In this document: piece by piece, positions 24,973 through 35,711 of the stretch
How positions within the stretch are numbered: the first letter of the stretch is position 1
How the letters are laid out: every line of letters starts with the position of its first letter
NCBI RefSeq assembly: GCF_002968295.1
Contig: NZ_CP134399.1
Span: forward strand, 2,914,001-2,978,000
Reading direction: 5' to 3'
DNA: 64,000 bases
Origin: Mycobacterium sp. ITM-2016-00317
Lineage (GTDB): Bacteria > Actinomycetota > Actinomycetes > Mycobacteriales > Mycobacteriaceae
Made by a program: the position numbers and the translations under genes
Notes under the pieces: generated by a model
The model's input: the letters and a program-made list of their open reading frames with translations, nothing else
Database searches by the model: none
Told to the model about the DNA's origin: nothing

Positions 24973-26664
24973 TCAGGCCAGCATCTGGTCCGACGTCACG
25001 TGCGGAGGGATCGGTGGGACCTCCGGATCGCACCGGACATCGAGCAGGGTGGGCCCCGGTGACGAGAGCGCCCAGTCCCACGCGTCGCCGAGGGCGGACT
25101 CCGACTCGACCGTCATCGCGTCCACCCCCATGGCCCGGGCCACCTCGGCGTAACTGACGGCGGGCAGGCTCTGGGACCGCTCGAACTTCGGTGTACCGCT
25201 GGCCCGCAGCTCCCAGGTCACCTGGTTGAGGTCGCCGTTCCCGAACACGCACAGCACGAGGCGCCGGTCGTCCCACTCGTCGCGGTACCGGCTGATCGTC
25301 AGCAGTTCGTTGAGGCCGTTCATCTGCATGGCGCCGTCACCGACCAGGGCGATCACCGGACGGTCCGGGTGGGCGAACTTCGCGCCGATCGCATACGGCA
25401 CCGCGCACCCCATGGTGGCCAGCGTGCCCGACACCGAACCGCGCATCTCTGCGGTGAACTTCAGGCAGCGCGCGTACCACGTCGTCGACGACCCCGAGTC
25501 CGCGGTGACAATCGCGTTGGCGGGCAGTCGTTTCGACAGTTCCCACGCGATACGCATCGGGTTGACCGGCTCCGCCGAGACCATGCTCTGCTGTTCCAGC
25601 ACCGCCCACCACTGCGCGACGTTGGCCTCGATGGTGTCCCGCCAGCTCGTCTGCGGCTTGGGCTGCAGATGTTGTTGCAGCGCAACCAAAGTCGCCTTGG
25701 CATCGGCGACGATGTTGAGCTCGGTGGGATACCGCATCCCGATCGAGGTGCCGTCGTCATCGATCTGCACCGCGCGCGCCTGGCCGAACTCCGGCAGGTA
25801 CTGGGTGTACGGGAAGTTCGAGCCGACGATGAGCAGCGTGTCGCAGTCGCGCATCATCTCGTAACTCGGCCGCGACCCGAGCAGCCCGATCGGACCGGTG
25901 ACGAACGGAAGATCGTCGGGCAGAACGTCCTTGCCCAGCAGGGCTTTCGCCACGCCCGCGCCGGTGAGCTCGGCGACGCGGATGATCTCCCGGTGCGCTC
26001 CCCGGGCCCCCTGGCCGATCAGGATCGCGACGCGTTCGCCGTCGTTGAGAATCTCCGCGGCGCGGCGCACCTGATCCTCGGCGGGGGTGATGATCCCGAA
26101 CTCGTCGGCCGGATCGCTGGACGGGACGTGCTTGAACTTGTGCTCTGGCGGCTCGTACTCCTGCTCCTGCAGATCCGACGGGAGGATCACCACGGTCGGC
26201 CCCCGCCTGGTCCTGGCGGTCCTGATCGCGCGGTCGAGCGTGGCGGGGAGCTGTTCGGAGACGTTGACTTCGACGACGTAGTCGCTGGCGACGTCACCGA
26301 ACAGCGCCTGCAGGTCGACCTCCTGCTGATAGCTGCCACCCATCGCGCTGCGGGCGGTCTGCCCGATGATCGCGACCACCGGCACGTGGTCGAGCTTGGC
26401 GTCGTACAGACCGTTGAGCAGATGTACCGCTCCCGGACCCGACGTCGCCATGCACACCCCGACTTCGCCGGAGAACTTCGCGTACCCCACGGCGGCCAGC
26501 GCGGCCATCTCCTCGTGCCGGGTCTGGATGAACAGCGGGTCGTCGTCGGCGCGGCCGAGCGCCGAGATCAGTCCGTTGATGCCGTCCCCGGGGTAGCCGA
26601 AGACGTGGGTGACGTTCCACTGGCGAAGGCGGTCGAGGATGAAGTCGGCCACATCGGTGCTCAT
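24973..26664 (-). CDS. Thiamine-pyrophosphate enzyme, pyruvate oxidase/dehydrogenase (PoxB)-like
   Basis: 563 aa from the ATG at 26664, which lies 9 nt after a SigF-type -10 box; the longer upstream frame is unconserved. PYR domain: VFGYPGDGINGL and the activating Glu in RHEEMAALAAVGYAK. Central domain: FVTGPIGLLGSRPS. PP domain: VGDGAMQMNGLNELLT with NGDLNQ (Mg-TPP binding GDG...N). Relatives decarboxylate pyruvate to acetate, CO2 and reduced quinone or flavin; acetolactate-synthase-like activity cannot be excluded. It is divergent from tex with 51 bp between them. Confidence 0.85.
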   Translation of the reverse strand: MSTDVADFILDRLRQWNVTHVFGYPGDGINGLISALGRADDDPLFIQTRHEEMAALAAVGYAKFSGEVGVCMATSGPGAVHLLNGLYDAKLDHVPVVAIIGQTARSAMGGSYQQEVDLQALFGDVASDYVVEVNVSEQLPATLDRAIRTARTRRGPTVVILPSDLQEQEYEPPEHKFKHVPSSDPADEFGIITPAEDQVRRAAEILNDGERVAILIGQGARGAHREIIRVAELTGAGVAKALLGKDVLPDDLPFVTGPIGLLGSRPSYEMMRDCDTLLIVGSNFPYTQYLPEFGQARAVQIDDDGTSIGMRYPTELNIVADAKATLVALQQHLQPKPQTSWRDTIEANVAQWWAVLEQQSMVSAEPVNPMRIAWELSKRLPANAIVTADSGSSTTWYARCLKFTAEMRGSVSGTLATMGCAVPYAIGAKFAHPDRPVIALVGDGAMQMNGLNELLTISRYRDEWDDRRLVLCVFGNGDLNQVTWELRASGTPKFERSQSLPAVSYAEVARAMGVDAMTVESESALGDAWDWALSSPGPTLLDVRCDPEVPPIPPHVTSDQMLA

Positions 26665-26672
26665 ACCGGCGA

Positions 26673-26697
26673 CTACCCGGCAGGTCGTCATCGAAAC
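26673..26697 (-). promoter_or_regulatory. SigF-type promoter for the PoxB-like gene
   Basis: Minus strand GTTT (26697-26694), 15 nt, GGGTAG (26678-26673). The expected start (about 26666) is 2 nt from the ATG, so the transcript would be essentially leaderless. Confidence 0.65.
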
Positions 26698-26702
26698 TCG
26701 AG

Positions 26703-26708
26703 TAGGGT
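26703..26708 (+). promoter_or_regulatory. -10 element TAGGGT for tex
   Basis: TAGGGT fits the mycobacterial TANNNT -10 pattern and ends 7 nt before the GTG at 26716, the spacing of leaderless transcripts. It sits back to back with the SigF-type promoter of the divergent gene. Confidence 0.45.
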
Positions 26709-26715
26709 TCCGCGC

Positions 26716-29052
<2,337 letters not shown>

Positions 29053-29065
29053 CGCCGACGGGCGG

Positions 29066-30505
29066 TCACCGGAGCTCGCCCTCGGCGGCCGCCAGCGCGG
29101 CGAATTCCTCGTCGGGGGAGTTGGCCACCAGGTGGTGCCTGCTGAAGAGACCGAAGTACGCCATGAACGCGGCGAACACCAGCAGACAGCACAGCGCGGC
29201 GACACTGTCGACGAGGAACGTCGCGATGACCGCGAGCACCGTGATCACCAACGCGAAACCCGTGGTCGCGACCCCACCCGGCGTGCGGTACGGGCGCGGC
29301 ATGTCGGGCTCGCGCCTGCGCAGCACGATGTGGCTGACCATCATCAGCACGTAGCTCACCGCGGCCCCGAACACGGCCATGTTGAGCAGCAGGTCGCCCT
29401 TGCCGATCAACGACAGCAGGAACCCGATGACGCCGGGCACGATCAGTGCCAGCGTCGGTGCCTTGCGCCTGTTGGTCACCGACAGGATCTTGGGCAGGTA
29501 CCCGGCCCGCGACAGCGCGAACAGCTGCCGCGAGTACGCGTAGATGATCGAGAAGAAGCTCGCGATCAGACCGGCCAGCCCGATGTAGTTGACGACCTTG
29601 GCCAATCCGCTGTCGCCGAGCGCCTCCACCAGCGGATTGCCCGACTCCGACATCGCCGCGGCGCCGCCGGCCCCGGTGGTCAGCACCAGCACGGTCACGC
29701 AGGTGACCAGCAGCACCGCCATCCCGGCGATGATGCCCTTGGGGACGTTGCGCTCGGGCTCCTCGGCCTCCTCGGCCGCCAGCGGAACCCCCTCGATGGC
29801 CAGGAAGAACCAGATCGCGAACGGGATCGCCGCCCACACGCCCAGCAGGCCGAACGGCAACATCGAGGACGCGCCTACGGCGTCGGTGACGGCGATGTCG
29901 GTCAGGTTCGCACTGTCGAACCGGGGGATCGCCGCGATCGCGAACACCACGATGCCCACCAGCGCGATCGCGGTGATCACGAACATGACCTTGAGCGCTT
30001 CGCCCACACCGGACAGATGGATGCCGATGAAGATCGCATAGGCGGCGAGGTAGACCCACCAGCCGTCGGTGATGCCGAACAGGTTCAGCGACTCGACGTA
30101 GGCGCCGATGAACGTCGCGATGGCGGCAGGTGCGATCGCGTACTCGATCAGGATCGCTGTGCCCGTGGCGAATCCGCCCCACGGGCCGAGCGCCCGACGG
30201 GCGAACGTGTAGCCACCACCGGCGGCGGGCAGCGCCGACGACATCTCGGCCATGCCGAGGACCATGGCCAGGTACATCGCCGCGATCACCACCGCCGCGA
30301 TGGCCAGGCCGCCGAAGCCGCCCTGCCCGAGGCCGAAGTTCCACCCGGAGTAGTCCCCGGACACCACGTAGCTGATGCCGAGCCCGGCGAGCAGAATCCA
30401 GCCCGCGCTGCCCGTCTTCAGTTGCCGCTTCTGCAGATAGGTCTCGGACTCCCGGTGCGCCTCCACGCCGCGCACGGTGTGTGAACTACGACTTTCGCCG
30501 CTCAT
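29066..30505 (-). CDS. APC-superfamily amino acid/amine permease (ethanolamine permease-like)
   Basis: 479 aa from the ATG at 30505, with an excellent GGAAGGAG site 9 nt upstream. About 12 hydrophobic segments begin near residue 35. APC signatures: GISYVVSGDYSGWNFGL in TM1, MAEMSSALPAAGGGYTFARRALG in TM2-3, FFLAIEGVPLAAEEAEEPERNVP near TM6-7. The SGDYSGWNFGL and EGVPLAAEEA segments are like EutP/ethanolamine permeases. It would import an amine or amino acid across the plasma membrane. No ethanolamine ammonia-lyase genes are nearby. Confidence 0.85.
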   Translation of the reverse strand: MSGESRSSHTVRGVEAHRESETYLQKRQLKTGSAGWILLAGLGISYVVSGDYSGWNFGLGQGGFGGLAIAAVVIAAMYLAMVLGMAEMSSALPAAGGGYTFARRALGPWGGFATGTAILIEYAIAPAAIATFIGAYVESLNLFGITDGWWVYLAAYAIFIGIHLSGVGEALKVMFVITAIALVGIVVFAIAAIPRFDSANLTDIAVTDAVGASSMLPFGLLGVWAAIPFAIWFFLAIEGVPLAAEEAEEPERNVPKGIIAGMAVLLVTCVTVLVLTTGAGGAAAMSESGNPLVEALGDSGLAKVVNYIGLAGLIASFFSIIYAYSRQLFALSRAGYLPKILSVTNRRKAPTLALIVPGVIGFLLSLIGKGDLLLNMAVFGAAVSYVLMMVSHIVLRRREPDMPRPYRTPGGVATTGFALVITVLAVIATFLVDSVAALCCLLVFAAFMAYFGLFSRHHLVANSPDEEFAALAAAEGELR

Positions 30506-30763
30506 GTAACGGACTCCTTCCGCGTCGTGAGCTAGCACACTACTCTGCGGCGGCGTGCGGTGGCGTCGTAACGGGGCCGTGAAATCAGCGGATCCGCAAC
30601 ATGATTCGAAGATCCGACGGTACGCGAAGGAGCGGCACGGCAGCGGTGCCGCACCGCGTACGGCGCGCGCGGATCGCGGGCCGGCGTTACGCTGCTGCCC
30701 GGCCTGCACGAGCGCGCACGCCCGAGACCTAAAGGTCTGAGAGCCGACCTTTGGGAGGAGACT
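30506..30763. other. Intergenic leader region without a convincing long gene
   Basis: Between the divergent permease and the 30764 small ORF. Only short overlapping frames with no recognisable protein. The right end holds the alternative hairpins and ribosome site listed next. Confidence 0.6.
30726..30760 (+). promoter_or_regulatory. Leader with mutually exclusive hairpins before a strong ribosome site
   Basis: Three short segments: GACCT (30726-30730), AAAGGTC (30731-30737) and GACCTTT (30746-30752). The middle one can pair with either neighbour (5 or 7 bp). GGGAGGAG (30753-30760) follows directly, so the second hairpin would reach the ribosome site of the 30764 ORF. The layout resembles an attenuator or translational switch; its function is inferred. 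Confidence 0.4.
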
Positions 30764-30886
30764 ATGGCGTGCGGTGCGCGGTGTCCAGTACCCGAGAGCC
30801 GAAGACCGGGTTGTAACACCACCTCAGAGCCGCCCGATACATCGCACACACCGCGAAACGACGGAAGGGGACGCCCGTGGGCATGA
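30764..30886 (+). CDS. Possible 40-aa leader peptide (uORF)
   Basis: ATG at 30764, 3 nt after GGGAGGAG, stop TGA at 30884-30886, thus overlapping the start of the next gene by 10 nt. It encodes MACGARCPVPESRRPGC and a Pro/Arg-rich tail with three cysteines. Overlap and position suggest translational coupling to the membrane protein gene. No known family; it may not be a stable protein. Confidence 0.35.
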   Translation: MACGARCPVPESRRPGCNTTSEPPDTSHTPRNDGRGRPWA

Positions 30887-31725
30887 TTCTGGGGCTCTCA
30901 CTGACCTCCCAGGCCGTCGTCTGGGTGCTGGTCGACGACGCCGACCGCGCCATCGTCGACCATGACGAGCTCACGTTCCAGCCCGGTACCGAGATCGCCC
31001 GCGCGGCCGCCAGGGGCGCCGGGATGATCGCCGCCGCCGGCGGCCACCGCGTCGACCGGATCCGGCTGACATGGGACGACGACGTCAGCCGCGACGGCAT
31101 CCGGTTGGCCGCCCAACTCATCGACCTCGGCATCGCCGACGTCGAAACGGTGCCGCTGGCCCACGCGCTGGGCGTCATGGTCGCCCCCGACACCGCCCCC
31201 GGACTGGCACTGGCCTACGGCGCCGCCGTCGCGCAGGGCCCCATCGAATCCCGTGGCGCATCCCGCGGTCGCCGCGGCCTGAGCCGTCGCCGTATCGCGG
31301 TCGCCGTGCTCGGCGCCGCCGCGGCGGCACTGCTGGCCGGCCTGCTGGTCACCTCGGGAACGGCGCCGCGCGTCGAGCAGACCGCCGCGGTGACCGAGCA
31401 GACCGCGCCGACGGGCACCGGCTGGGTGGCCGTCTCGGCGCCGACCAGCGCGACGGCCGGCATGGTCCGCAAAGTGGTCGAACCGGTCGAAGAGGACGCG
31501 AGCCCGGTGTGGACGCCGGCGCCCCGGGCCTACGTCGCGGCCGCGCCCGCACCCGCGCCCACCCCGGCCGCGGTCGCGGTGCCGCACCTGACTGCCCCGG
31601 AGGCGGTGCCGACGCCCCAGGAGCACCTCACCGGCGAGTGGCCGGGCCCCGCGGTCTCCGTTCCCGTGGTCCAGATTCCCCTCGAGATGACAGATCCGGC
31701 GATTCTGTTCAGTGCCCTGCCCTGA
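30877..31725 (+). CDS. Mycobacterial membrane protein of DUF7159 type, Pro/Ala-rich C-terminus
   Basis: 282 aa from the GTG at 30877 (ATG at 30883 also possible), after GGAAGGGG. Residues 1-125 form a compact domain (LGLSLTSQAVVWVLVDDADRAI, RIRLTWDDD) like the N-terminal DUF7159 domain, an ASKHA-like fold in many mycobacterial proteins. A basic RRGLSRRR stretch and one hydrophobic segment (about 137-158) follow, then a Pro/Ala-rich, probably exported tail. Function unknown. The structured leader and uORF precede it. Confidence 0.65.
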   Translation: MGMILGLSLTSQAVVWVLVDDADRAIVDHDELTFQPGTEIARAAARGAGMIAAAGGHRVDRIRLTWDDDVSRDGIRLAAQLIDLGIADVETVPLAHALGVMVAPDTAPGLALAYGAAVAQGPIESRGASRGRRGLSRRRIAVAVLGAAAAALLAGLLVTSGTAPRVEQTAAVTEQTAPTGTGWVAVSAPTSATAGMVRKVVEPVEEDASPVWTPAPRAYVAAAPAPAPTPAAVAVPHLTAPEAVPTPQEHLTGEWPGPAVSVPVVQIPLEMTDPAILFSALP

Positions 31726-31730
31726 GCGGC

Positions 31731-31736
31731 TAACGT
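31731..31736 (+). promoter_or_regulatory. -10 element TAACGT for the acyl-CoA dehydrogenase-like gene
   Basis: TAACGT ends 7 nt before the GTG at 31744, as in leaderless mycobacterial transcripts. It follows the preceding stop by 5 nt. Confidence 0.4.
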
Positions 31737-31743
31737 CGACGCC

Positions 31744-32907
31744 GTGACGGCGGTGGCAGATCGTGCCCGCGGAATGCGTGAGCTGGTGTGCGAACAGGCT
31801 GCCGAATGCGAGCGGATCCGCACGATGACACCGGCGGTCGTCGACGCGATGTGGTCGTCCGGGCTGATGACGGCGTTCAACCCCGTGCCTGCGGGCGGCG
31901 TCGAACCGAGCTTCGCCGAGATGATCGAGACGTGGATCGAGATGGCTTGGCAGGACGGCTCGTTCGGCTGGGTCGGGATCGCGAACCTGCCGTCGTCGTT
32001 CGCCGCGGCGGCCTATCTGCCCGACCCCGGGTTCGCCGAGGTCTTCACGGCCAACGACAACCGGGTGACGATGGGCGGCCAGTTCTTCCCCAACGGCCAG
32101 GGCGTCGCCGTCGACGGCGGCTACCGGCTGACCGGGTCGTGGAGCTTCGGTTCCGGCACCGGGCACGCCCAGTACGTCGCCGCCGGATTCCTGCCGATGG
32201 TCGACGGCGAGATCCGCTGGGTCGCCGAGGGAGTGCCCGACATGCTGGTGGCCGTGGTGCCGCGGGCGGACGTCGCGTTCGCCGACGGCTGGCACGTGCA
32301 GGGTCTCAAGGGCACCGGCTCCTACGACTACGCGATCGACGACGTATTCGTGCCGCACGCACGCACTTTCGCGTTGTTCACCCGGCAGCCGCTGCGGGGC
32401 AGCTCACCCGCGACCCGGATGGGCATGATGCCGGTGACCGCTGCGGGCCACGCGGCCTGGGCGCTCGGGGTGGCCAAGAGCATGCTCGACGACGTCGCCG
32501 AGCTCGCCGCGACGAAGTTCCGGATGAGTGACATGGCCGCGCTGGCGAGCCGACCCACCTTCCAGAAAGGGCTGGCCCACCACGTCGCGGCGTGGCGGGC
32601 GGCCCGCCTGCTGGTGCTCGACGCGTTCGGCGCCGCCGAAGCCGCCGTGGCCGCCGGCGGCGACCTGACGCCGACGTTGCGCGCGGACATGAGGGTCGCG
32701 GCGGTCTATGCCACCGACGTCGCGCGCGGCTGCGCGGAGTGGGCGCATCTGGCCGCGGGTACGAGTTCGATCCGCGAGGGCAGCCGGCTGGAGCGCGCGT
32801 TCCGCGACGTCTACACCGGCACCCAGCACGCGTTCATCAGCGAGAAGGTGGCCATCGATGCCGCCCAGGTGTGGCTGGGTGTGGTCGAGGACCAGTTCGG
32901 GCTCTGA
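31744..32907 (+). CDS. Acyl-CoA dehydrogenase-fold flavoprotein (HsaA/monooxygenase-like)
   Basis: 387 aa from the GTG at 31744. Acyl-CoA-dehydrogenase fold: N-terminal helical part (PAVVDAMWSSGLMTAFNP), middle beta domain (GGYRLTGSWSFGSGTGHAQYV, GSYDYAIDDVFVP) and C-terminal helices (GTSSIREGSRLERAFRDVYTGTQHA). The short N-terminus and WSFGSG motif resemble flavin-dependent hydroxylases such as HsaA more than beta-oxidation dehydrogenases, whose catalytic Glu is not evident. The substrate is unknown. Divergent or convergent partners give no pathway clue; an MFS permease follows on the other strand. Confidence 0.75.
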   Translation: MTAVADRARGMRELVCEQAAECERIRTMTPAVVDAMWSSGLMTAFNPVPAGGVEPSFAEMIETWIEMAWQDGSFGWVGIANLPSSFAAAAYLPDPGFAEVFTANDNRVTMGGQFFPNGQGVAVDGGYRLTGSWSFGSGTGHAQYVAAGFLPMVDGEIRWVAEGVPDMLVAVVPRADVAFADGWHVQGLKGTGSYDYAIDDVFVPHARTFALFTRQPLRGSSPATRMGMMPVTAAGHAAWALGVAKSMLDDVAELAATKFRMSDMAALASRPTFQKGLAHHVAAWRAARLLVLDAFGAAEAAVAAGGDLTPTLRADMRVAAVYATDVARGCAEWAHLAAGTSSIREGSRLERAFRDVYTGTQHAFISEKVAIDAAQVWLGVVEDQFGL

Positions 32908-32939
32908 GCGCGCAGCGGTCGATCAGGCTCTGATCAGGC

Positions 32940-34214
32940 TCAGGCGACGATCTCGCGCAGGAAGCGCCGGCTCGCCAGCAGGTAGCAGCCGATGGCGACC
33001 AGGTGCATCACCGGCACCACGCACAGCAGCGCCCGCCCCAGCGAGAGATCGCCGAGTTCCGGCTTGAGCGCGTCGCTGATCAGCCCCGCCACCAGCGGGC
33101 CCACCGACCCGAGGATCGCGCTGAAGAACAGGAAGATCGCCGACGCGGTGGCACGCTGCTCGGCCGGCACGAGGCGCTGGATCGCCGCGATCGACGGCGC
33201 CATGTACGCCGTGCCCACGACGTAGCTCAACGCGATGAAGCACACCGACAGCGTCGCGCTGCCGACCAGGAAACCGAGCGTGGAGAACGGGATCAGCACC
33301 GCGGTCATCAGCGCGACCAGCCAGAGCAGCCAGCGCGGATCCACCGCCGAGAGCCGGTCGGCCACCTTGCCGACGACGAGCAGGCCCAGGATGCCGGTGA
33401 TGCCGCTGGCCAGCCCGTACTGCAGCCCGACGTCGCCGAGCGACATGCCCCGGGCACGCATCAGGAATGCGGGCGCGAACGTCGTCAGCGCGTAGCCGGC
33501 CACCGAGATCGACGCCGCCCCGGCCACGATCGCCAGGTAGCTCGGCTTGCGCAGGATGTCCCACCACTTCACCGGAACCTGGTGCACCGCCACGGTTTCG
33601 GCCAGCGGCCGCTGCCTGCGCCCGACGACGGCCAGGACGACCGGCACGACGGCCACGCTGATCGCGCCCATCACCACGAACGCGGTGCGCCAGCCCAACG
33701 CCTGGGCCAGCAGCCCGCCGCCGATCAGGCTGGCGGCACTGGCCAGCGGGATCGCCAGGGTGATCACCGCCAGGGGAGCGGCGCGGCGCTCGGGCGCGAA
33801 ATTGCGGGCCACGTAGGCGTGCGCGGCCGGAGTCGACCCGGCTTCGCCGATCGCGACGCCCACGCGGGTCAGCGCGAGCTGGAAACCGGACTGCACGGCA
33901 CCACCGAGCATCGTCATCACGCCCCACAGCGACAGACAGCCCGAGATCACCAGCCCGTAGGCCCCGCGGTCGGAGATGCGGGCGATCGGGATGCCGATCA
34001 GCGCGTACACGGCCAGGAAGCCGAAACCGTTGATGAGCCCGATCGCGGTGTCGGACAACGACAGTTCTTCGCGGATCGGTTCGGCGAGCACGGCGGGCAG
34101 GAACCGGTCGGCGTAGTTCAGCGTGCCGACCACCGCCAGCACCGACACCGCCGCCCACGCCCGGCGTGGTCCGTGGGTGTCGCTGCTGGTCTCCACCGCC
34201 GATGGTGCCGACAT
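32940..34214 (-). CDS. MFS transporter
   Basis: 424 aa, 12 predicted hydrophobic segments. MFS features: NYADRFLPAVLAEPIREEL in TM1, GIPIARISDRG (loop 2-3 motif A variant) and LTRVGVAIGEAGSTPAAHAYVARNFAPERRA around TM4-5. The Asp-Arg-Phe near TM1 and the GEA motif resemble the spinster/sugar-phosphate and aromatic-acid MFS branches. It would transport a small metabolite at the plasma membrane; direction and substrate are unclear. It could serve the neighbouring flavoprotein. Confidence 0.85.
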   Translation of the reverse strand: MSAPSAVETSSDTHGPRRAWAAVSVLAVVGTLNYADRFLPAVLAEPIREELSLSDTAIGLINGFGFLAVYALIGIPIARISDRGAYGLVISGCLSLWGVMTMLGGAVQSGFQLALTRVGVAIGEAGSTPAAHAYVARNFAPERRAAPLAVITLAIPLASAASLIGGGLLAQALGWRTAFVVMGAISVAVVPVVLAVVGRRQRPLAETVAVHQVPVKWWDILRKPSYLAIVAGAASISVAGYALTTFAPAFLMRARGMSLGDVGLQYGLASGITGILGLLVVGKVADRLSAVDPRWLLWLVALMTAVLIPFSTLGFLVGSATLSVCFIALSYVVGTAYMAPSIAAIQRLVPAEQRATASAIFLFFSAILGSVGPLVAGLISDALKPELGDLSLGRALLCVVPVMHLVAIGCYLLASRRFLREIVA

Positions 34215-34366
34215 CAGTTCTCCTCGCTGGGGGCGTTACAGACGGCTCCAAGAATGTCAGGCAGAGGCGAGGTGGAGGGGCAAAACGGCAACCCTGGATT
34301 CGGCACGCCGCGCGCTGGTTATATATGCTAATTATCCTGTCCGGTTACCGATCCGAAAGTGATGCG

Positions 34367-34642
34367 ATGACCCCGATCAAGACCACGCTGGCCGCTGCCG
34401 CGGTCGCCGGCGGGTTGGCTGCCGGCCTTCTGGGTTCGGCCGCTGTCGCCGGTGCGCAACCGCCTCCGCCGCCGCTGCCCGCGCTGGGCGAGGTGCCGCC
34501 GGCCTGGGCGCCGCCCAAGCCCGCCGAGGTCTGGATCGGCCAGCCCGTGGTGTGGAATTCGGGCTGGGGCGGACGCTGGGGAGTGTGGATCAACGGTGGC
34601 TGGATCTCGCTGACGTCGAACCCCGTCACCGGCGGAGGCTGA
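34367..34642 (+). CDS. Small secreted Pro/Trp-rich protein
   Basis: 91 aa. Signal peptide of about 30 residues (IKTTLAAAAVAGGLAAGLLG then VAGA-QP). The mature part starts PPPPPLPALG and ends with a Trp/Gly-rich segment (WNSGWGGRWGVWINGGW). It is an exported cell-wall or extracellular protein of unknown function; the family is not recognised beyond small mycobacterial secreted proteins. The 152-bp upstream region contains an AT-rich stretch (ttatatatgctaattatcct) that may hold the promoter. Confidence 0.65.
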   Translation: MTPIKTTLAAAAVAGGLAAGLLGSAAVAGAQPPPPPLPALGEVPPAWAPPKPAEVWIGQPVVWNSGWGGRWGVWINGGWISLTSNPVTGGG

Positions 34643-34721
34643 CGATGAGCGAGCCCGCCCAGCTGCCTAGCTGCGCTATACAATCTGTGGGACCCGACCG
34701 AACGATGAGGCTGGAGAGACG

Positions 34722-35192
34722 ATGAGCGGATTGATGAGTCGCGTCGCACGGGTGGGTCTGGGATTCCTCGGCGCCGCCGCGGTGAGCGCGAGCCTGGCCG
34801 GACCGGCGATGGCCGACTCCACCGAGGACTATCCGGTTCCGCGTCGCATCATCCACACCACCTGCGACGTCGAGCAGTACCTGGCCGCGGTGCGCGACAC
34901 CAGTCCGGTGTACTTCGAGCGGTACATGATGGACCGCGCCAACCGTCCTGCCGACGTCCAGCAGGCCGCGTTCGACCGCATCCACTGGTTCTTCTCGCTG
35001 GACCCGGTCGGCCGGCGCCAGTACTCCGAGAACACCGCCACCAACGTGTACTACGAGCAGGTGGCCACCCGCTGGGGCAACTGGGCCAAGATCTTCTTCA
35101 ACAACAAGGGCGTCGTGGCCCACGCCACCGATGTCTGCATGGACTACCCGCGCGGCGACATGTCCGTGTGGCACTGGCCCGTCGCCCGGTAA
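34722..35192 (+). CDS. Secreted DUF5078-like protein
   Basis: 156 aa with a cleavable signal peptide ending near ADS (residue ~32). The mature domain has [27 protein letters not shown], then [24 protein letters not shown], with two cysteines likely to form a disulphide. This matches the mycobacterial DUF5078 family as remembered. Function unknown. A purine-rich ribosome site (ggagaga) precedes the ATG. Confidence 0.65.
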   Translation: MSGLMSRVARVGLGFLGAAAVSASLAGPAMADSTEDYPVPRRIIHTTCDVEQYLAAVRDTSPVYFERYMMDRANRPADVQQAAFDRIHWFFSLDPVGRRQYSENTATNVYYEQVATRWGNWAKIFFNNKGVVAHATDVCMDYPRGDMSVWHWPVAR

Positions 35193-35218
35193 CCAGGGCA
35201 GCCCCGAACGTCACACAG

Positions 35219-35267
35219 ATCCACGTTCTGCAGCGAAAGTGCAAGTGCACCACTGCAGAACGTGGAT
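35219..35267 (+). terminator. Perfect 15-bp inverted repeat after the DUF5078-like gene
   Basis: ATCCACGTTCTGCAG (35219-35233) and its exact complement (35253-35267) around a 19-nt loop, 27 nt beyond the stop. No T tract, as often in high-GC bacteria. Confidence 0.55.
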
Positions 35268-35306
35268 TTCTGTTATGCGTGGGACGGCAGGACCCCGGGG
35301 GCGCAA

Positions 35307-35368
35307 CGCGAATGTGGGTGCTGTGCACGCATTTTCAGAGAAAAGCGTGCACAACACCCACATTCGCG
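35307..35368 (-). terminator. 24-bp inverted repeat (one mismatch) after the DUF732 gene
   Basis: Arms 35307-35330 and 35345-35368 around a 14-nt loop attttcagagaaaa; one mismatch. It ends 17 nt from the stop of the minus-strand DUF732 gene and faces the hairpin above, giving a two-hairpin barrier between converging genes. Confidence 0.55.
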
Positions 35369-35384
35369 CGCGATGCGCTGAAAA

Positions 35385-35711
35385 CTACTGACGCGCCTGG
35401 TCGAGGATCGGCAGCCGGTCGGGGCAGTAGGTCCGCAGACCCGCGGCCAGGAACTGCCACGCCTGCTCGGTGGTGGCGCCCTTCTCCAGCTGGTTGTGCA
35501 CGAAGTCGGCCGCCTCGAACGCATCCGCGTCGACGCCGGTCGCGACCCGCTTGCACGCGATCTTGCCGATCCAGGCGTTGTAGTCCTTCTGCCCGTAGAT
35601 CCCGTACGTGTGCAGCTCGTTGGAGAACGCGGTGTCCGGGTCGGCTGCTGCGGGCGCGGCGAACGCCAAGCCCGCGGCGACCGTCGCGACACCGATCAGT
35701 ACGCGCTTCAT
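35385..35711 (-). CDS. Secreted DUF732 protein
   Basis: 108 aa. Signal peptide [22 protein letters not shown] with cleavage near ADP. The mature domain [23 protein letters not shown] and [12 protein letters not shown] is the DUF732 fold common in mycobacteria, with two cysteines. A good AGGAG site lies 8 nt upstream. The ATG overlaps the mmpL stop (ATGA), so it is the third gene of an mmpS-mmpL-DUF732 operon. Function unknown. Confidence 0.85.
   Translation of the reverse strand: MKRVLIGVATVAAGLAFAAPAAADPDTAFSNELHTYGIYGQKDYNAWIGKIACKRVATGVDADAFEAADFVHNQLEKGATTEQAWQFLAAGLRTYCPDRLPILDQARQ

Noticed and set aside
25369..26715. 1.3-kb plus-strand extension upstream of tex
   Set aside because: Antisense to the conserved TPP enzyme; Tex homology begins at 26716.
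30555..30740. 61-aa plus-strand ORF in the permease-leader gap
   Set aside because: No ribosome site, no recognisable features and Arg-rich shadow composition.
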